A stretch of 51,714 bases of DNA from CAZMLC01 sp964567125. GTDB taxonomy: Bacteria; Verrucomicrobiota; Kiritimatiellia; RFP12; UBA1067. The notes beneath the pieces are model-generated. The model was given only the letters and a program-made list of their open reading frames with translations. It searched no databases and had not been told where the DNA came from. Below are positions 32,357 through 41,992 of this stretch, piece by piece. The stretch covers positions 1 to 51,714 of the forward strand of contig CAZMLC010000011.1 of assembly GCA_964567125.1 (NCBI GenBank), given 5' to 3'. Each line of letters opens with the position of its first letter. Positions within the stretch are counted from its first letter, which is position 1. The position numbers were made by a program, and so were the translations under genes.

Positions 32357-35300
32357 TTACTTCAGAATCAGCAGGCTGCCCCGTGTCTTGGTGATGCACA
32401 ACTGATCATTGACATAGAACAGCGAAGCGTTGGTCTGTTCAATGTCGTCGAAAATGAACGCCGTTGCGCTGAGGAGCGACGCTCCGGTAAAATCAGCCAG
32501 AACAACGCTGCCGATTTCAGGGATTTGCCCGGAAATACGTACGTAGACCTGCTCAGGCAAAGACCATTTTCCTGAGAATTGAACCGCACCGCTCGTGGCG
32601 AGCAGCCAGTTTGTCCCCGTGCCCGTAACGGTATTCGCACGGTTCAGCACGAGTTCGCTTGCCCCCGCATTGATGACATTGCGGAAACTGCAATCCGCAG
32701 CGCAATCAATCGTCAGACGCGTTGCATCATGCAAAATGATGTCCCCGAGTGTCACGGACATGTTCGTGGAAATGCCTTCAAGAACCGCCTGTTTTCCCGC
32801 TTCGACCTCAATAGACATGGCAGCGGAGGAGGGCGTCGTTTGCGGCACATACGAGAATGTCTCAACAACCTGCCGCGCAGTCAAACCACCGGTTCCGCCA
32901 AACAAGCCAAGGTATGCGTTCTCACCTAATGCGCGCAGCTTAACACCTGCTTGCTCATTGGTCAGGGCCGCATAGTTGCCGTTTTGCCAGAATTCGCTGA
33001 TCATGGTTGCGCCGTCATAGCTCAACCGAGCCGTAAAGAGCGCGCCGCCCTTCTGCCCAAAGAGATCGGTCGGACTATCAAACGAAGGCCAGGCGGTAAC
33101 GTTACCGTTGTCAACCCAACCAAAATAGGCATTGCCGGACATCAAATAGTATTGGAATCCAAAATCGGGACTCAACCCGCTGATACCTTTATGCCATCCC
33201 GACGAAAGCGCGACAGGTCCACGGCTATCGGTATGGAACAAGACCGCAAAACCATCGCCTCCACCATATCCGCGGAAGGTTAAGTCGATCACAAAGGATT
33301 GCGATGTCGAAACCTGGCGACGGTAACAGGCTACAGAACGCAAATTGCTCAGCGGTGTGGTCAATTGCATCTGTCCATTCAGCACCCCGACAACGTTCGT
33401 AACCGGAAGCGAATTTGACAGACAGTTATAGGCCCATTGATCCACAACAAAGGGCATCGTGATTGCACCGCCATCCAAGCTCAGGGTTGCCGAACCGAGC
33501 GTGACCGTAGCATCGTGCGATATTCCCTCGGCCATGCGTACGATTGCACCGTCACGTGCGATAAGCTGTCCCGTGCTGACCACGTCGTTCCCCAGCAGAT
33601 AGGAACCGGCGCCTGCAAAGACAACGGTACCTCTGTTGGTCAACGCGCCGTTGACTGCAATCGCTTCGCCGAAGCTGCTCGCATTCAGTTCAACCGTTGA
33701 GCCTGCTTCAACAACAAGTCCATTCGGCAACGCTGCGAAGGTGACCTTGCCGGTTCCGCCGACGCGCACACTGCCATTCCCCGCAATCCGGGCAGAAAAG
33801 ACCATGGGCTGGGTATTGGTAAAGAGTAGCTCAGTTCCAGCGGCCACATCAAACACATTGGTTCCGAATGCGGCTCCGTCAGCAATCAGCAGCCGGCCCT
33901 TGACCACACTGACGCGTCCCGAATACTGCGTCCAGTCACCCGCGACAGTCCAATCCGCAGCGCCGGTTTTTGAAAACACGGCGTTGAGCGCATCACCTGC
34001 CACCGCTGACTGGAAGACCGCCGCCGTATTTTGCTGATTCGTCACCGTTGCGGCACCAGTCACGCGCAAAAATCCAGCGGATGTACCAGATAAACCATTC
34101 ACCTGTGACAGGGTATTCAAAACTAACGTTCCGCCGTCCAACACGAGTGAAGCCGGTAACAGATTGGAGGCTGGCAACGTCACGCTTCCGTCGTGAACGC
34201 GCAAGCAACCATCATAGGTATTCGCAGATTGCAATGTCCAGGCGCCAGCACCTTGCTTAATCACGGTTGCACATCCGTTCACCGCGCCGACCAGAACAGG
34301 CGCGGTGGCGGAATCAGCTTGATTCACAATGGCCAGCGCATTGGATGCAATAATCCACTGTCCACCCACTGCGGATGAAAGACCGCCAATGTATGTCCCG
34401 TCGTCGCCAAGGCTCAACAGGGACAACGGCAAGTACGCGCGACTTCCTCCCGGAGGCGTCATTTCAACACGCACCACCTGAGCGCCGTTGCGCTCATAGA
34501 AAAAGATCGTAATATCATGCCACCCGGCAGTCAACGATGCCGACCCCGCTGCACTGCCGTTTCCTGTCTGGTTGTTAACCACCTGCGTACCATCTAAATA
34601 GAGAAAACATCCATCATCTGCAAATATGTCAAACGTATATGTACCCTCCGTTGCGGCGTAAAACCGGCCTGTCCAGCGCGTCGTAAAATAAGAGCACGCA
34701 CTATTCGAATAGACCCCGGGAAAATTGGTGCCGGAAGCCGTGGAGTCAAAGATACTGCCGAACGAGGCGCAATCCGTAACCAGCGCGGGAATAAAACGTG
34801 CGAGATACGTATTGAGCTCAGTCAAAGTGCGTCCCGATTCACTCCATGTTCCGCCCGTCCCCGTTGTCGAATTATCGAAATACTCTGCGCGCAATCCCAC
34901 ACTGCCATTGACGCGCAATGTTGTGCCTGCGGTCTGGTTGACACCGCCGAGAACGCGGCACACGGGATCCAAGGCTAAGACACCGCCTTTCAATTGGATC
35001 GTATCGTAGGCGGCGCTCACGCCACCCAGTGTCAGCGCATTGGTATTGACTTTTTCGAGCGTGATGCCGCGGGCAATGGTACCATCAAAGCGGGGGTTGA
35101 CATTCGTATACCCCACGGTCAGCGTAACGGGCTGCGCTGCGGAGTTCGTCACGAGACCGGAACCAATCACGCCGTTCCACGTGGTGTTATACCCATTTAA
35201 ATCAATAAAGCCGGCATTCTTAATGGCGATATTACCAGCGCCGGCACCGTTGGCCAGCGCATTCGAAACCCCGTAACGAAGGCCGCCATTATCGACTTGG

Positions 35301-37320
35301 ACGAAACCGTCAGACAGCATATCTTTATTTGAAAACGCGGTGTTCAGCGTGACGCATCCAGCACCGCGTTTGATCAGGGCGCCTTTACCGCTGAACGTAT
35401 CCGTAAAGACAACATCCGTTCCGGTATTTAAATACAGCATGCCCCGCGTGCTGCTTCCGACGATTCCACCGGTAGAGTTCCAGGAAAAGTTCGTGCCATT
35501 GCCAATCACAAGCGTAGCGGCCGTATAATTGTCGAGAATGACCGTACCGTTCCACGTATTGTTTGTCCCCGCGAAGACCACATATCCCATATCGGTCAAG
35601 CGCAGCGGTGCCGTGCCGCTGATGCTGCCGTTGAAAACCATTTGACCGGGAAGTGGCCCCGAGGCGTGAATGCGGTTGGTAAACGAACCATCAAAACGGA
35701 AGCCGCGATGCGCATGCAAGGAAACATTTTGCGTCAAGGTGCGCAAGGTGCCATTGCTGATCACAACATGATCCGGTTCAAACAAGGAGGGAATCTTGCC
35801 GAAGGCCGTGTCCGTCGCGAACATCAATTTGCCGCCGTTATCGATGCGCGTTCCACCGCTAAACGATGAATTTTCAACATTGGCAATCCCCTTGCCGCTG
35901 ATCCAGACGCGCCGCGGAGTTCCATCCCCGGCATCGGTCAACCCCGTGAGCAGCAACCCGTGATGGGTATCGTCACGATCAATGCCCGTATTGCCGAGCT
36001 GATAGGTGTTGTTATAGGGAATCAGCGAGCCCGCAAACGTTTGCCGCGTGCGATAAGTCGGACCACCGACCCACACATTCGGTTGCGTCGTTAAATCAAT
36101 CGTGTTGGTTAAGCCCGCATCGAGAATTTGCACCGAGACTGGCCCCTGCGTAGCTTTAAACCGGGAAGTGAAAAAGTCGTTGCTCACGCCACTTTGTAAA
36201 CGGAACACCGTCCCACTTTTAAATACGACATCCCCCGCACTACCAAACCCATTGGTGCTCAACAAACCGAAAATACCGGAATTAACCGTCACGCCGCCGG
36301 TAAAACGGCTGTCGCCGGATAAGAGCACACTGCCATTGGCATAGGGATCGTTCTGCAACCCTTCGACCTCGACGCTTCCTGTATCGATCGTCTGCGTAAT
36401 GATATTCGTTCCAGTGTCCGTGTAGAACCGATAAACGCCGTCACTCGGCAGGTAAGTGCCGGTATACGTGACGCTATTCATCGGACGCAGTCCAATCTGT
36501 GAACCGGAGGCGATTGTCAAATTCGCGGACGCATCGCTGGGAAAGAGATAGAGATATCCTTTTGCATTGGCTTGAAGCGCTTGAGCCAACGTTGCAAGAT
36601 GACCATCCCAGCCGATCGTCCCATTGCCGGTCAACGACACCGAATTATTCCAGGTGTTGCTCAGTGCGGCAGCTTGAAAAAGAAGGCTTCCCTGCTCGAC
36701 GGAAATAGGTCCAGTCAGGGCATTGTTCCCTGTGAATACAACGCTTCCNNNNNNNNNNNNNNNNNNNNNNNNNNNNNNNNNNNNNNNNNNNNNNNNNNNN
36801 NNNNNNNNNNNNNNNNNNNNNNNNNNNNNNNNNNNNNNNNNNNNNNNNTTCCCCAGCGCACTTCCATCATGGCGTAATTGGCGGCGGCACGCCGCGAGGT
36901 CCAGGCAACCAAGGTTTCAATCGCAGAGGCACCCGCATTGTGAGCCCAGACTTCGACAGACCACGTTGTGTTCGTGCCGAGCAGTGCCGCAGGAACACCC
37001 AAAGCGTCCGTTGCTGCATTGGAACCCGCTAAATAACCCTGTTGCACCATGACGCTGTTCAGACTTCCATCGAAAACGAGTGCAGGAACCCCGTTGTAAT
37101 TGGAGCGGTAACGTGCACCTTTGCCCGCAACAGCAGGGACGAAATCCGCAACCCCTCCTGTTCCTTTATTGGGCCACACAGCGACGGCATCGCCCTCTGC
37201 GACCGTGGTGATGTTCGTGACATCCAATGCCAAATAGAGTGTACCTGCAACCCGATTTTGCGCCTGTACCATATCGGCACACACAAGCATGCAGCAAGCC
37301 AGCATAAATACTCTTTTCAT
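32357..37320 (-). CDS. Giant autotransporter-type beta-strand-repeat protein with PA14 and lectin-like domains (interrupted by assembly gap)
   Basis: About 1,650 residues even before the N gap at 36749-36848 is resolved. The start at 37320 (MKRVFMLACCMLVC) follows GGAG and gives a signal peptide. Domains in order: a LamG/concanavalin-like domain (LYLALDVTNITT to TTWSVEVWAHN); the gap; dozens of autotransporter-associated beta-strand repeats (G-x-x-x-F-T/S-G-x-N pattern with Asn/Thr-rich turns); a PA14 domain coded at about 34420-34905 (LRAEYFDNS, FDIFADDGCFLYLDG); more repeats; and a legume-lectin-like sandwich coded at about 32830-33410. It ends ...RGSLLILK with no C-terminal beta-barrel and no clear PEP-CTERM or type IX signal. 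The reading frames on the two sides of the gap agree only if the true gap length differs from 100. Probably a surface glycan-binding protein. Confidence 0.85.
36749..36848. other. Assembly gap (100 N) inside the giant repeat protein
   Basis: Exactly 100 N, the usual placeholder for unknown length. Both flanks are coding on the minus strand, but frames do not match across 100 bases, so the true gap is a different size. It coincides with repetitive coding sequence, a likely cause of the break. Confidence 0.95.
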
Positions 37321-37465
37321 ACAATACTCCAACTTTTATAAGATTACATATACATAAAATACCGAATTTAGCAAAACAATGTCGATGAAAATCTGCACTT
37401 TTTTATCGCTGAGGTGGCGACGCTATGTTATGCTTGCATCAGACTTAAACAAGGAGGTTCTACAC

Positions 37466-38869
37466 ATGTTATCACGACGTTCATTTTTACAGACGGCAAC
37501 CGTTGCATCGGCTGCTTCAGCTTTCCCTTTTATCCATGTTGCAGCGCAAGGAACGGCAACGCCCAATGAAAAAATCAACCTCGCTTGCTGCGGGATCGGC
37601 AACCGCGGCGCAGATGTTGTGTTTTCCCTGCATGCGACCGGTCTCTGCAACATCGTCGCGCTCTGCGACACCGATATGGGCGCAAAACATACGCAGAAAG
37701 TTCTGGCCAAATTTCCCAATGTTCCGCGGTTTAAAGATTTCCGGCAGATGTTTGACAAAATGGCCAACACGATCGATGCGGTCAGCGTCGGCACCCCCGA
37801 TTTCTCACATTTCCCGATCAGCATGATGGCGATCCGTCTGGGCAAACACGTCTATGTTGAAAAGCCGATGGCCCATACGCACCAGCAAATCGATCTCCTG
37901 ATGGCGGCGGCGAAAAAATATAAGGTTGCGACCCAGATGGGCAATCAGGGCCACTCGGATGCCAACTACTTCCAGTTCAAGACCTGGTCAGAAGCGGGTA
38001 TCATTAAAAACGTCCGCAAAATCGTGGCCCATATGAACGGCACACGCCGCTGGCATAAGTGGAATGGAAACGTTACCGGGCTTCCCCCTGCTGAGCCGAT
38101 CCCCGAGACATTGGACTGGGATACCTGGCTGTCACAAGCCGCCTATCACGACTACAACAAGAAATATATCAATGGCGATTGGCGCTGCTGGTATGATTTC
38201 GGCAACGGCGCGTTGGGCGATTGGGGCGCGCACATCATGGATACCGCGCATGAATTCCTGAATCTTGGCTTGCCGACCGAGGTGACGCCGATCAAGCTGG
38301 ATGGGTGGAATCCCTTCGTCTTCCCGATGGCCTCTACCCTTTCGTTCAAATTCCCTGAACGCAGTGCCAACCTGCCGGCCTGCGAAATCCTCTGGTACGA
38401 CGGCACCAAGAACTTCCCGGCATTACCGGATGGCTATGGTACATCAGTCAGCAGCGATGCGCCTCCCTCCGGCGGCGGATCGTCGGCAGTCTCCTCGCTG
38501 GGGCCTGGCAAGGAAATCTACACGGATGACCTGATCTTTAAAGGTGGCTCGCATGGCTCGACGCTCTCGATCATCCCCGCAGCCAAAGCGAAGGATATGG
38601 CCAGTACATTGCCGGTCGTTCCCAAGAGCCCGTCGAACCACTTCAAGAACTTCCTGCTGAGCTGCAAGGGACAAGAAGTCTGCCGTTCACGGTTTGAAGT
38701 CGCGGGTCCGCTCTGCCAAATGATGGGACTGGGCATCATGGCGCAACGCCTGAACATGAAGCTGGTCTTCGACCGGACCACACGCCAGATCACGAACAAC
38801 GCGCAAGCCAATGGACTCTTAGTCGGCCCCGCGCCGCGTAAGGGCTGGGAACAGTTCTACACGATCTAA
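37466..38869 (+). CDS. Tat-exported Gfo/Idh/MocA family oxidoreductase
   Basis: 467 residues. The ATG at 37466 follows AAGGAGG; the open frame upstream is leader. The N-terminus MLSRRSFLQTATVASAASAF carries the twin-arginine S-R-R-x-F-L-x signal, so the folded, cofactor-loaded protein is exported. A Rossmann domain follows (KINLACCGIGNRGADVV, ALCDTD), then SVGTPDFSHF and the conserved VYVEKPMAHT with the catalytic-type Lys. The C-terminal part with DWRCWYDFGNGALGDWGAHIMD is typical of PVC and Bacteroidetes secreted members, which include GH109-like NAD-dependent glycosidases and uncharacterised sugar dehydrogenases. Substrate unknown. It is followed at once by a strong terminator and is divergent from the giant surface protein. 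Confidence 0.9.
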   Translation: MLSRRSFLQTATVASAASAFPFIHVAAQGTATPNEKINLACCGIGNRGADVVFSLHATGLCNIVALCDTDMGAKHTQKVLAKFPNVPRFKDFRQMFDKMANTIDAVSVGTPDFSHFPISMMAIRLGKHVYVEKPMAHTHQQIDLLMAAAKKYKVATQMGNQGHSDANYFQFKTWSEAGIIKNVRKIVAHMNGTRRWHKWNGNVTGLPPAEPIPETLDWDTWLSQAAYHDYNKKYINGDWRCWYDFGNGALGDWGAHIMDTAHEFLNLGLPTEVTPIKLDGWNPFVFPMASTLSFKFPERSANLPACEILWYDGTKNFPALPDGYGTSVSSDAPPSGGGSSAVSSLGPGKEIYTDDLIFKGGSHGSTLSIIPAAKAKDMASTLPVVPKSPSNHFKNFLLSCKGQEVCRSRFEVAGPLCQMMGLGIMAQRLNMKLVFDRTTRQITNNAQANGLLVGPAPRKGWEQFYTI

Positions 38870-38880
38870 CTGGATCCGCG

Positions 38881-38917
38881 CAACGGGGGCAACATGCATG
38901 CAGGCCCCCGTTGTTTT
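38881..38917 (+). terminator. Rho-independent terminator after the Gfo/Idh gene
   Basis: CAACGGGGGC and GCCCCCGTTG form a 10-bp GC-rich stem around an AT-rich loop, followed by TTTTT. It separates the oxidoreductase from trmL. Confidence 0.88.
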
Positions 38918-38939
38918 TCCTACGCTGTTTAGACCCGAC

Positions 38940-39428
38940 ATGACACCGCTTCACATTGTGCTCGTGCGTCCTGAAATCCCACACAACACAGGCGCGATTG
39001 GCCGCCTCTGTGTCGGACTTGATTGCTATTTACATCTGGTTCGTCCGCTGGGGTTTCACCTTGATGAGCAGAGTGTGCGCCGTGCGGGCATGGATTACTG
39101 GCCGCATGTACGCCTCCAGATTCACGATACATGGGAAGACGTGGTGCAGACCCTGCCGGAAACGCAGATGCACTTTCTCAGCACCCGCGGCACGCGCTCG
39201 CTCTATGCGTGCACCTTTAAACCAAATGATGTCCTGGTGTTCGGCAACGAGGGACACGGACTCCCCACGGAATTTTATGAGCGGTATCGCGCGCGCCTGT
39301 TTAAAATCCCGATGCCGGGTGACCATGCACGCAGCATCAACCTTGCGAATGCGGCCTCAATTGCCGTTTATGAAGCCTATCGCCAACTGACCGTGCAGCA
39401 AACGGGACCCTCTTTTGATTTGCGCTAG
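38940..39428 (+). CDS. trmL: tRNA (cytidine/uridine-34-2'-O)-methyltransferase TrmL
   Basis: 162 residues; the ATG at 38940 (MTPLHIVLVRPEIPHNTGAI) is the family start, and an in-frame ATG at 38898 lies inside the terminator loop and is rejected. SPOUT-fold knot motifs are all visible: PEIPHNTGAIGRLC, VFGNEGHGLP, KIPMPG and SINLANAASIAVYEA. It methylates the ribose of the wobble nucleotide in tRNA-Leu isoacceptors, using SAM. The ribosome-binding site is weak, although a promoter may lie between the terminator and the start. Confidence 0.93.
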   Translation: MTPLHIVLVRPEIPHNTGAIGRLCVGLDCYLHLVRPLGFHLDEQSVRRAGMDYWPHVRLQIHDTWEDVVQTLPETQMHFLSTRGTRSLYACTFKPNDVLVFGNEGHGLPTEFYERYRARLFKIPMPGDHARSINLANAASIAVYEAYRQLTVQQTGPSFDLR

Positions 39429-39479
39429 TTCACTGAATTCAGTACGATAGTGTCATCATTAATTCATTAAGTAGCGATT

Positions 39480-40418
39480 ATGATGCGTACAACGACTGAT
39501 ACTCGCAAACAAGGCATTTCGCTTGCCTCTTTCTTTCAAACAACGGATATCCTGGTTCAACAGGAGTCGCTTCCCCGGAATGCACTGATTCAGAAACTCC
39601 TGGCGCATATTGCGCAACGCCACGAACTTCCGGATGCCGTGGCGTATTTCAACGCCATCATTGAGCGTGAAAATGCAAACTCAACGATCGTAGCCGACGG
39701 GATCGCATTACCCCATGCGCGGTTAGACGGCATCACACACCCGTTGGTCGGTGTCGCAACCTCCGCCAAGGGCATTGTTTTCGCGGAGAACATGGCACCG
39801 GTTCATCTTGTCCTGCTCATTCTGATTCCGCGGAATCAACCGGGCTTCTATTTGCAAATTTTGCGCGCGATCGCAAGCATCATGCGCGATAAGAGCGCGG
39901 CCAAAACTGTTTCCGCGTTGAAGACCGCAGATGAGGTCATGAAGTTCTTTGACCGAGGCGGTATGATCCTCCCCGACTATGTGTGCGCCGCAGATATCAT
40001 GCGGCGCGAATACACGGCACTCAAGAATAACGACAGCTTGAAAACCGCCATCGACTGCTTTATTGAAAAACAACTGGACGAAATCCCGATCGTCGATGGT
40101 GATGGCGACTTTGTCGGCATGATCAGTGCCGGAACACTTTTGAAGGTCTGTCTCCCTGAATACTTACTCTGGATGAATGATCTTTCTCCGATTGTCAACT
40201 TTGAACCCTTTTCCTGCATTCTGCGCAATGAGCAGAACACCTGGTTGCGAGATGTCCAAGACTCCGACTGCGCAACGGTCCAGATGGACGCCCCGGCTAT
40301 CACGGTTGCGGGAGAGTTAACGCGCAAGCACGCCTCCAAATGTTACGTTTTAAATGGTAAGAAGTTGATAGGAGTGATCGATTTTCCGCTCTTCCTGAAC
40401 AAAGTCTTCCGTGAGTGA
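39480..40418 (+). CDS. PTS EIIA (PtsN-like) domain fused to paired CBS domains
   Basis: 312 residues. Residues about 12-155 are an EIIA of the fructose/PtsN type, with the phospho-acceptor His79 in VADGIALPHARLDG. Residues about 165-312 hold two CBS motifs (SLKTAIDCFIEKQLDEIPIV then DGDGDFVGMIS; ITVAGELTRKHASKCYVL then NGKKLIGVID). No EIIB, EIIC or sugar-kinase genes are adjacent, so this is a regulatory rather than a sugar-transport EIIA. The start of the ion transporter gene follows immediately, which suggests that phosphorylation plus nucleotide binding gates that transporter. Similar EIIA-CBS/antiporter pairs occur in other bacteria. An ACTGAATTCAGT palindrome (39432-39443) lies upstream. 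Confidence 0.82.
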   Translation: MMRTTTDTRKQGISLASFFQTTDILVQQESLPRNALIQKLLAHIAQRHELPDAVAYFNAIIERENANSTIVADGIALPHARLDGITHPLVGVATSAKGIVFAENMAPVHLVLLILIPRNQPGFYLQILRAIASIMRDKSAAKTVSALKTADEVMKFFDRGGMILPDYVCAADIMRREYTALKNNDSLKTAIDCFIEKQLDEIPIVDGDGDFVGMISAGTLLKVCLPEYLLWMNDLSPIVNFEPFSCILRNEQNTWLRDVQDSDCATVQMDAPAITVAGELTRKHASKCYVLNGKKLIGVIDFPLFLNKVFRE

Positions 40419-40423
40419 AAATT

Positions 40424-41992
40424 ATGCATAGTGAAGTTATCGAACGTGATTCTTTTTTCCACGTCGCCTGTAAGCTCCTGATTATGGCGGGGCTGATCGC
40501 GCTTGCAGGGTGGGGTTCGCGCATCTATGGAATTGCGCCAACGAACCTGGCGGTCATCGCGGTTTGCACGTTTGTAGCGGTTATCGGCACAACCCTTTTC
40601 TTCTGGACGCATCGCGTGGCGGTTGCTTTCCTTGGCGTGGCTGTGCTCATCGGCACGCACGCCATGACGCTGCACGGCATGTTGCGTGCAACCGAGCTGG
40701 ATATCATCTTTTTTCTTATCGGCATCATGATTATCGTGGGCGCATTGAAAGATCTCGGCTTGATGACGTGGATTATTCAAAGCATCATCAACCGCAAACA
40801 GATGACCGGCCCGACATTTACCGTGATCCTCTGCCTACTCTCCGCGGTGCTCTCCAGCATGATGGATGAAATCTCCTCCATTGTTGTGATGATCGCGCTC
40901 GTCTTTCAAGTCTGTGATACCTTGAAAATTAAAGCCACGCCGTTTGTGCTGATTGCCGTGTTGTGCACGAATATCGGTTCTGCGGCAACGATGCTCGGCA
41001 ATCCAGTCGGCATTTTTATTGGCAACAAAGCCGGATTTACCTTCAGTCAATTTATCCAAGGGGCCACACCGATTGCCGTTGTGGCGTTGCTGTCCGCGAT
41101 CATCGTCATCATGATCTGGTTCAGAAAACCGATTTGTCAAATGACGGAACAAATGGAAATACATCGCATACAGCATCAGGGACTCGGTCCGTTGATTCGC
41201 GTCCCATTCCGGCGCGGTCTCTTTGTTCTGACAGCCACGGTGCTGATCATCGCCTTCCATCACCAGATTGAAAATGCGCTTGGCCTGATTAGCGCGGAAA
41301 ACAGAAATGCCTTCCTGATTGTAACCCCGCTGATTATCGCAGGCCTGTTGATGATCTATCGTCCGTTACGTGCACGACACTATGTAGAACGCGAAATTGA
41401 GTGGTGGACCCTCCTCTTTTTCATGCTGCTTTTCGCCGTTGCAGGCGCCTTGGAGGAACAAGGTGTTACACGGAATGTCGCCAGCAAGCTGATCGAGGTC
41501 GCTCAAGGCGATCCCACGTCCATGATTCCCTTCGTCATCTTAGCGACCTCAGTGGGTTCCGCGTTTGTCGATAACATCGTCTTTGTCGCGGCCTTCACGC
41601 CTGTGATCCAAACCCTTGTTGCCCACGCTGCTGATTTCTCCGTACTGTGGTGGGCGTTGCTCTTCGGCGCCTGTTTTGGCGGCAACATTACCATCATCGG
41701 TTCTACGGCGAATATTGTCGCCATGGGATTGATCGAAAAACATTCGCACGCCCATATTTCGTTCTGGGAGTGGATCAAGATCGGCGCGGTCATCGGACTT
41801 GTCACAGGAACCGTTGCATGGGGAATGCTCCTGGCCATGCCAGTTCAAAAACCGGCTGCGTTGTCACTCCAATTCCAAGGGGAGAAACAGCCTGCTCTGG
41901 AACGTTCGCGTCCATTGCATACGCCAATCTTATCGCCGACCGTAGCGCCTTCGGACGCCATACCGCCAAGCGGGACGGGGTTAGCGCAATGA
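40424..41992 (+). CDS. SLC13/ArsB/NhaD superfamily ion transporter
   Basis: 522 residues from the ATG at 40424; a GTG at 40415 overlapping the upstream stop would add 3 residues. About 11-13 hydrophobic helices. The ion-transporter superfamily landmarks are LDIIFFLIGIMIIVGAL, SSMMDEISSIVVMIALV, LCTNIGSAATMLGNPVGI, SAFVDNIVFVAAFTPV and GGNITIIGSTANIVAMG, arranged as two inverted halves. This fits NhaD-type Na+/H+ antiporters and related CitMHS/ArsB carriers. Ion specificity cannot be decided. The C-terminal about 45 residues are Pro/Ser-rich and probably disordered. Encoded directly after the EIIA-CBS protein, its probable regulator. Confidence 0.82.
   Translation: MHSEVIERDSFFHVACKLLIMAGLIALAGWGSRIYGIAPTNLAVIAVCTFVAVIGTTLFFWTHRVAVAFLGVAVLIGTHAMTLHGMLRATELDIIFFLIGIMIIVGALKDLGLMTWIIQSIINRKQMTGPTFTVILCLLSAVLSSMMDEISSIVVMIALVFQVCDTLKIKATPFVLIAVLCTNIGSAATMLGNPVGIFIGNKAGFTFSQFIQGATPIAVVALLSAIIVIMIWFRKPICQMTEQMEIHRIQHQGLGPLIRVPFRRGLFVLTATVLIIAFHHQIENALGLISAENRNAFLIVTPLIIAGLLMIYRPLRARHYVEREIEWWTLLFFMLLFAVAGALEEQGVTRNVASKLIEVAQGDPTSMIPFVILATSVGSAFVDNIVFVAAFTPVIQTLVAHAADFSVLWWALLFGACFGGNITIIGSTANIVAMGLIEKHSHAHISFWEWIKIGAVIGLVTGTVAWGMLLAMPVQKPAALSLQFQGEKQPALERSRPLHTPILSPTVAPSDAIPPSGTGLAQ

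Noticed and set aside
32357..36748. Repetitive sequence considered as a possible CRISPR or tandem-repeat array.
   Set aside because: Repeats are diverged protein-level strand motifs, not identical short DNA repeats with regular spacers. No CRISPR-like array was seen anywhere in the window.
36715..37332. An apparent separate small secreted protein ending just past the N gap.
   Set aside because: Its end arises only by translating through the placeholder Ns into the wrong frame. The sequence beyond the gap continues the strand repeats in an open frame, so this is the N-terminus of the giant protein.
38898..38939. Upstream in-frame ATG for trmL.
   Set aside because: It lies in the loop of the preceding terminator; the family N-terminus begins at 38940.
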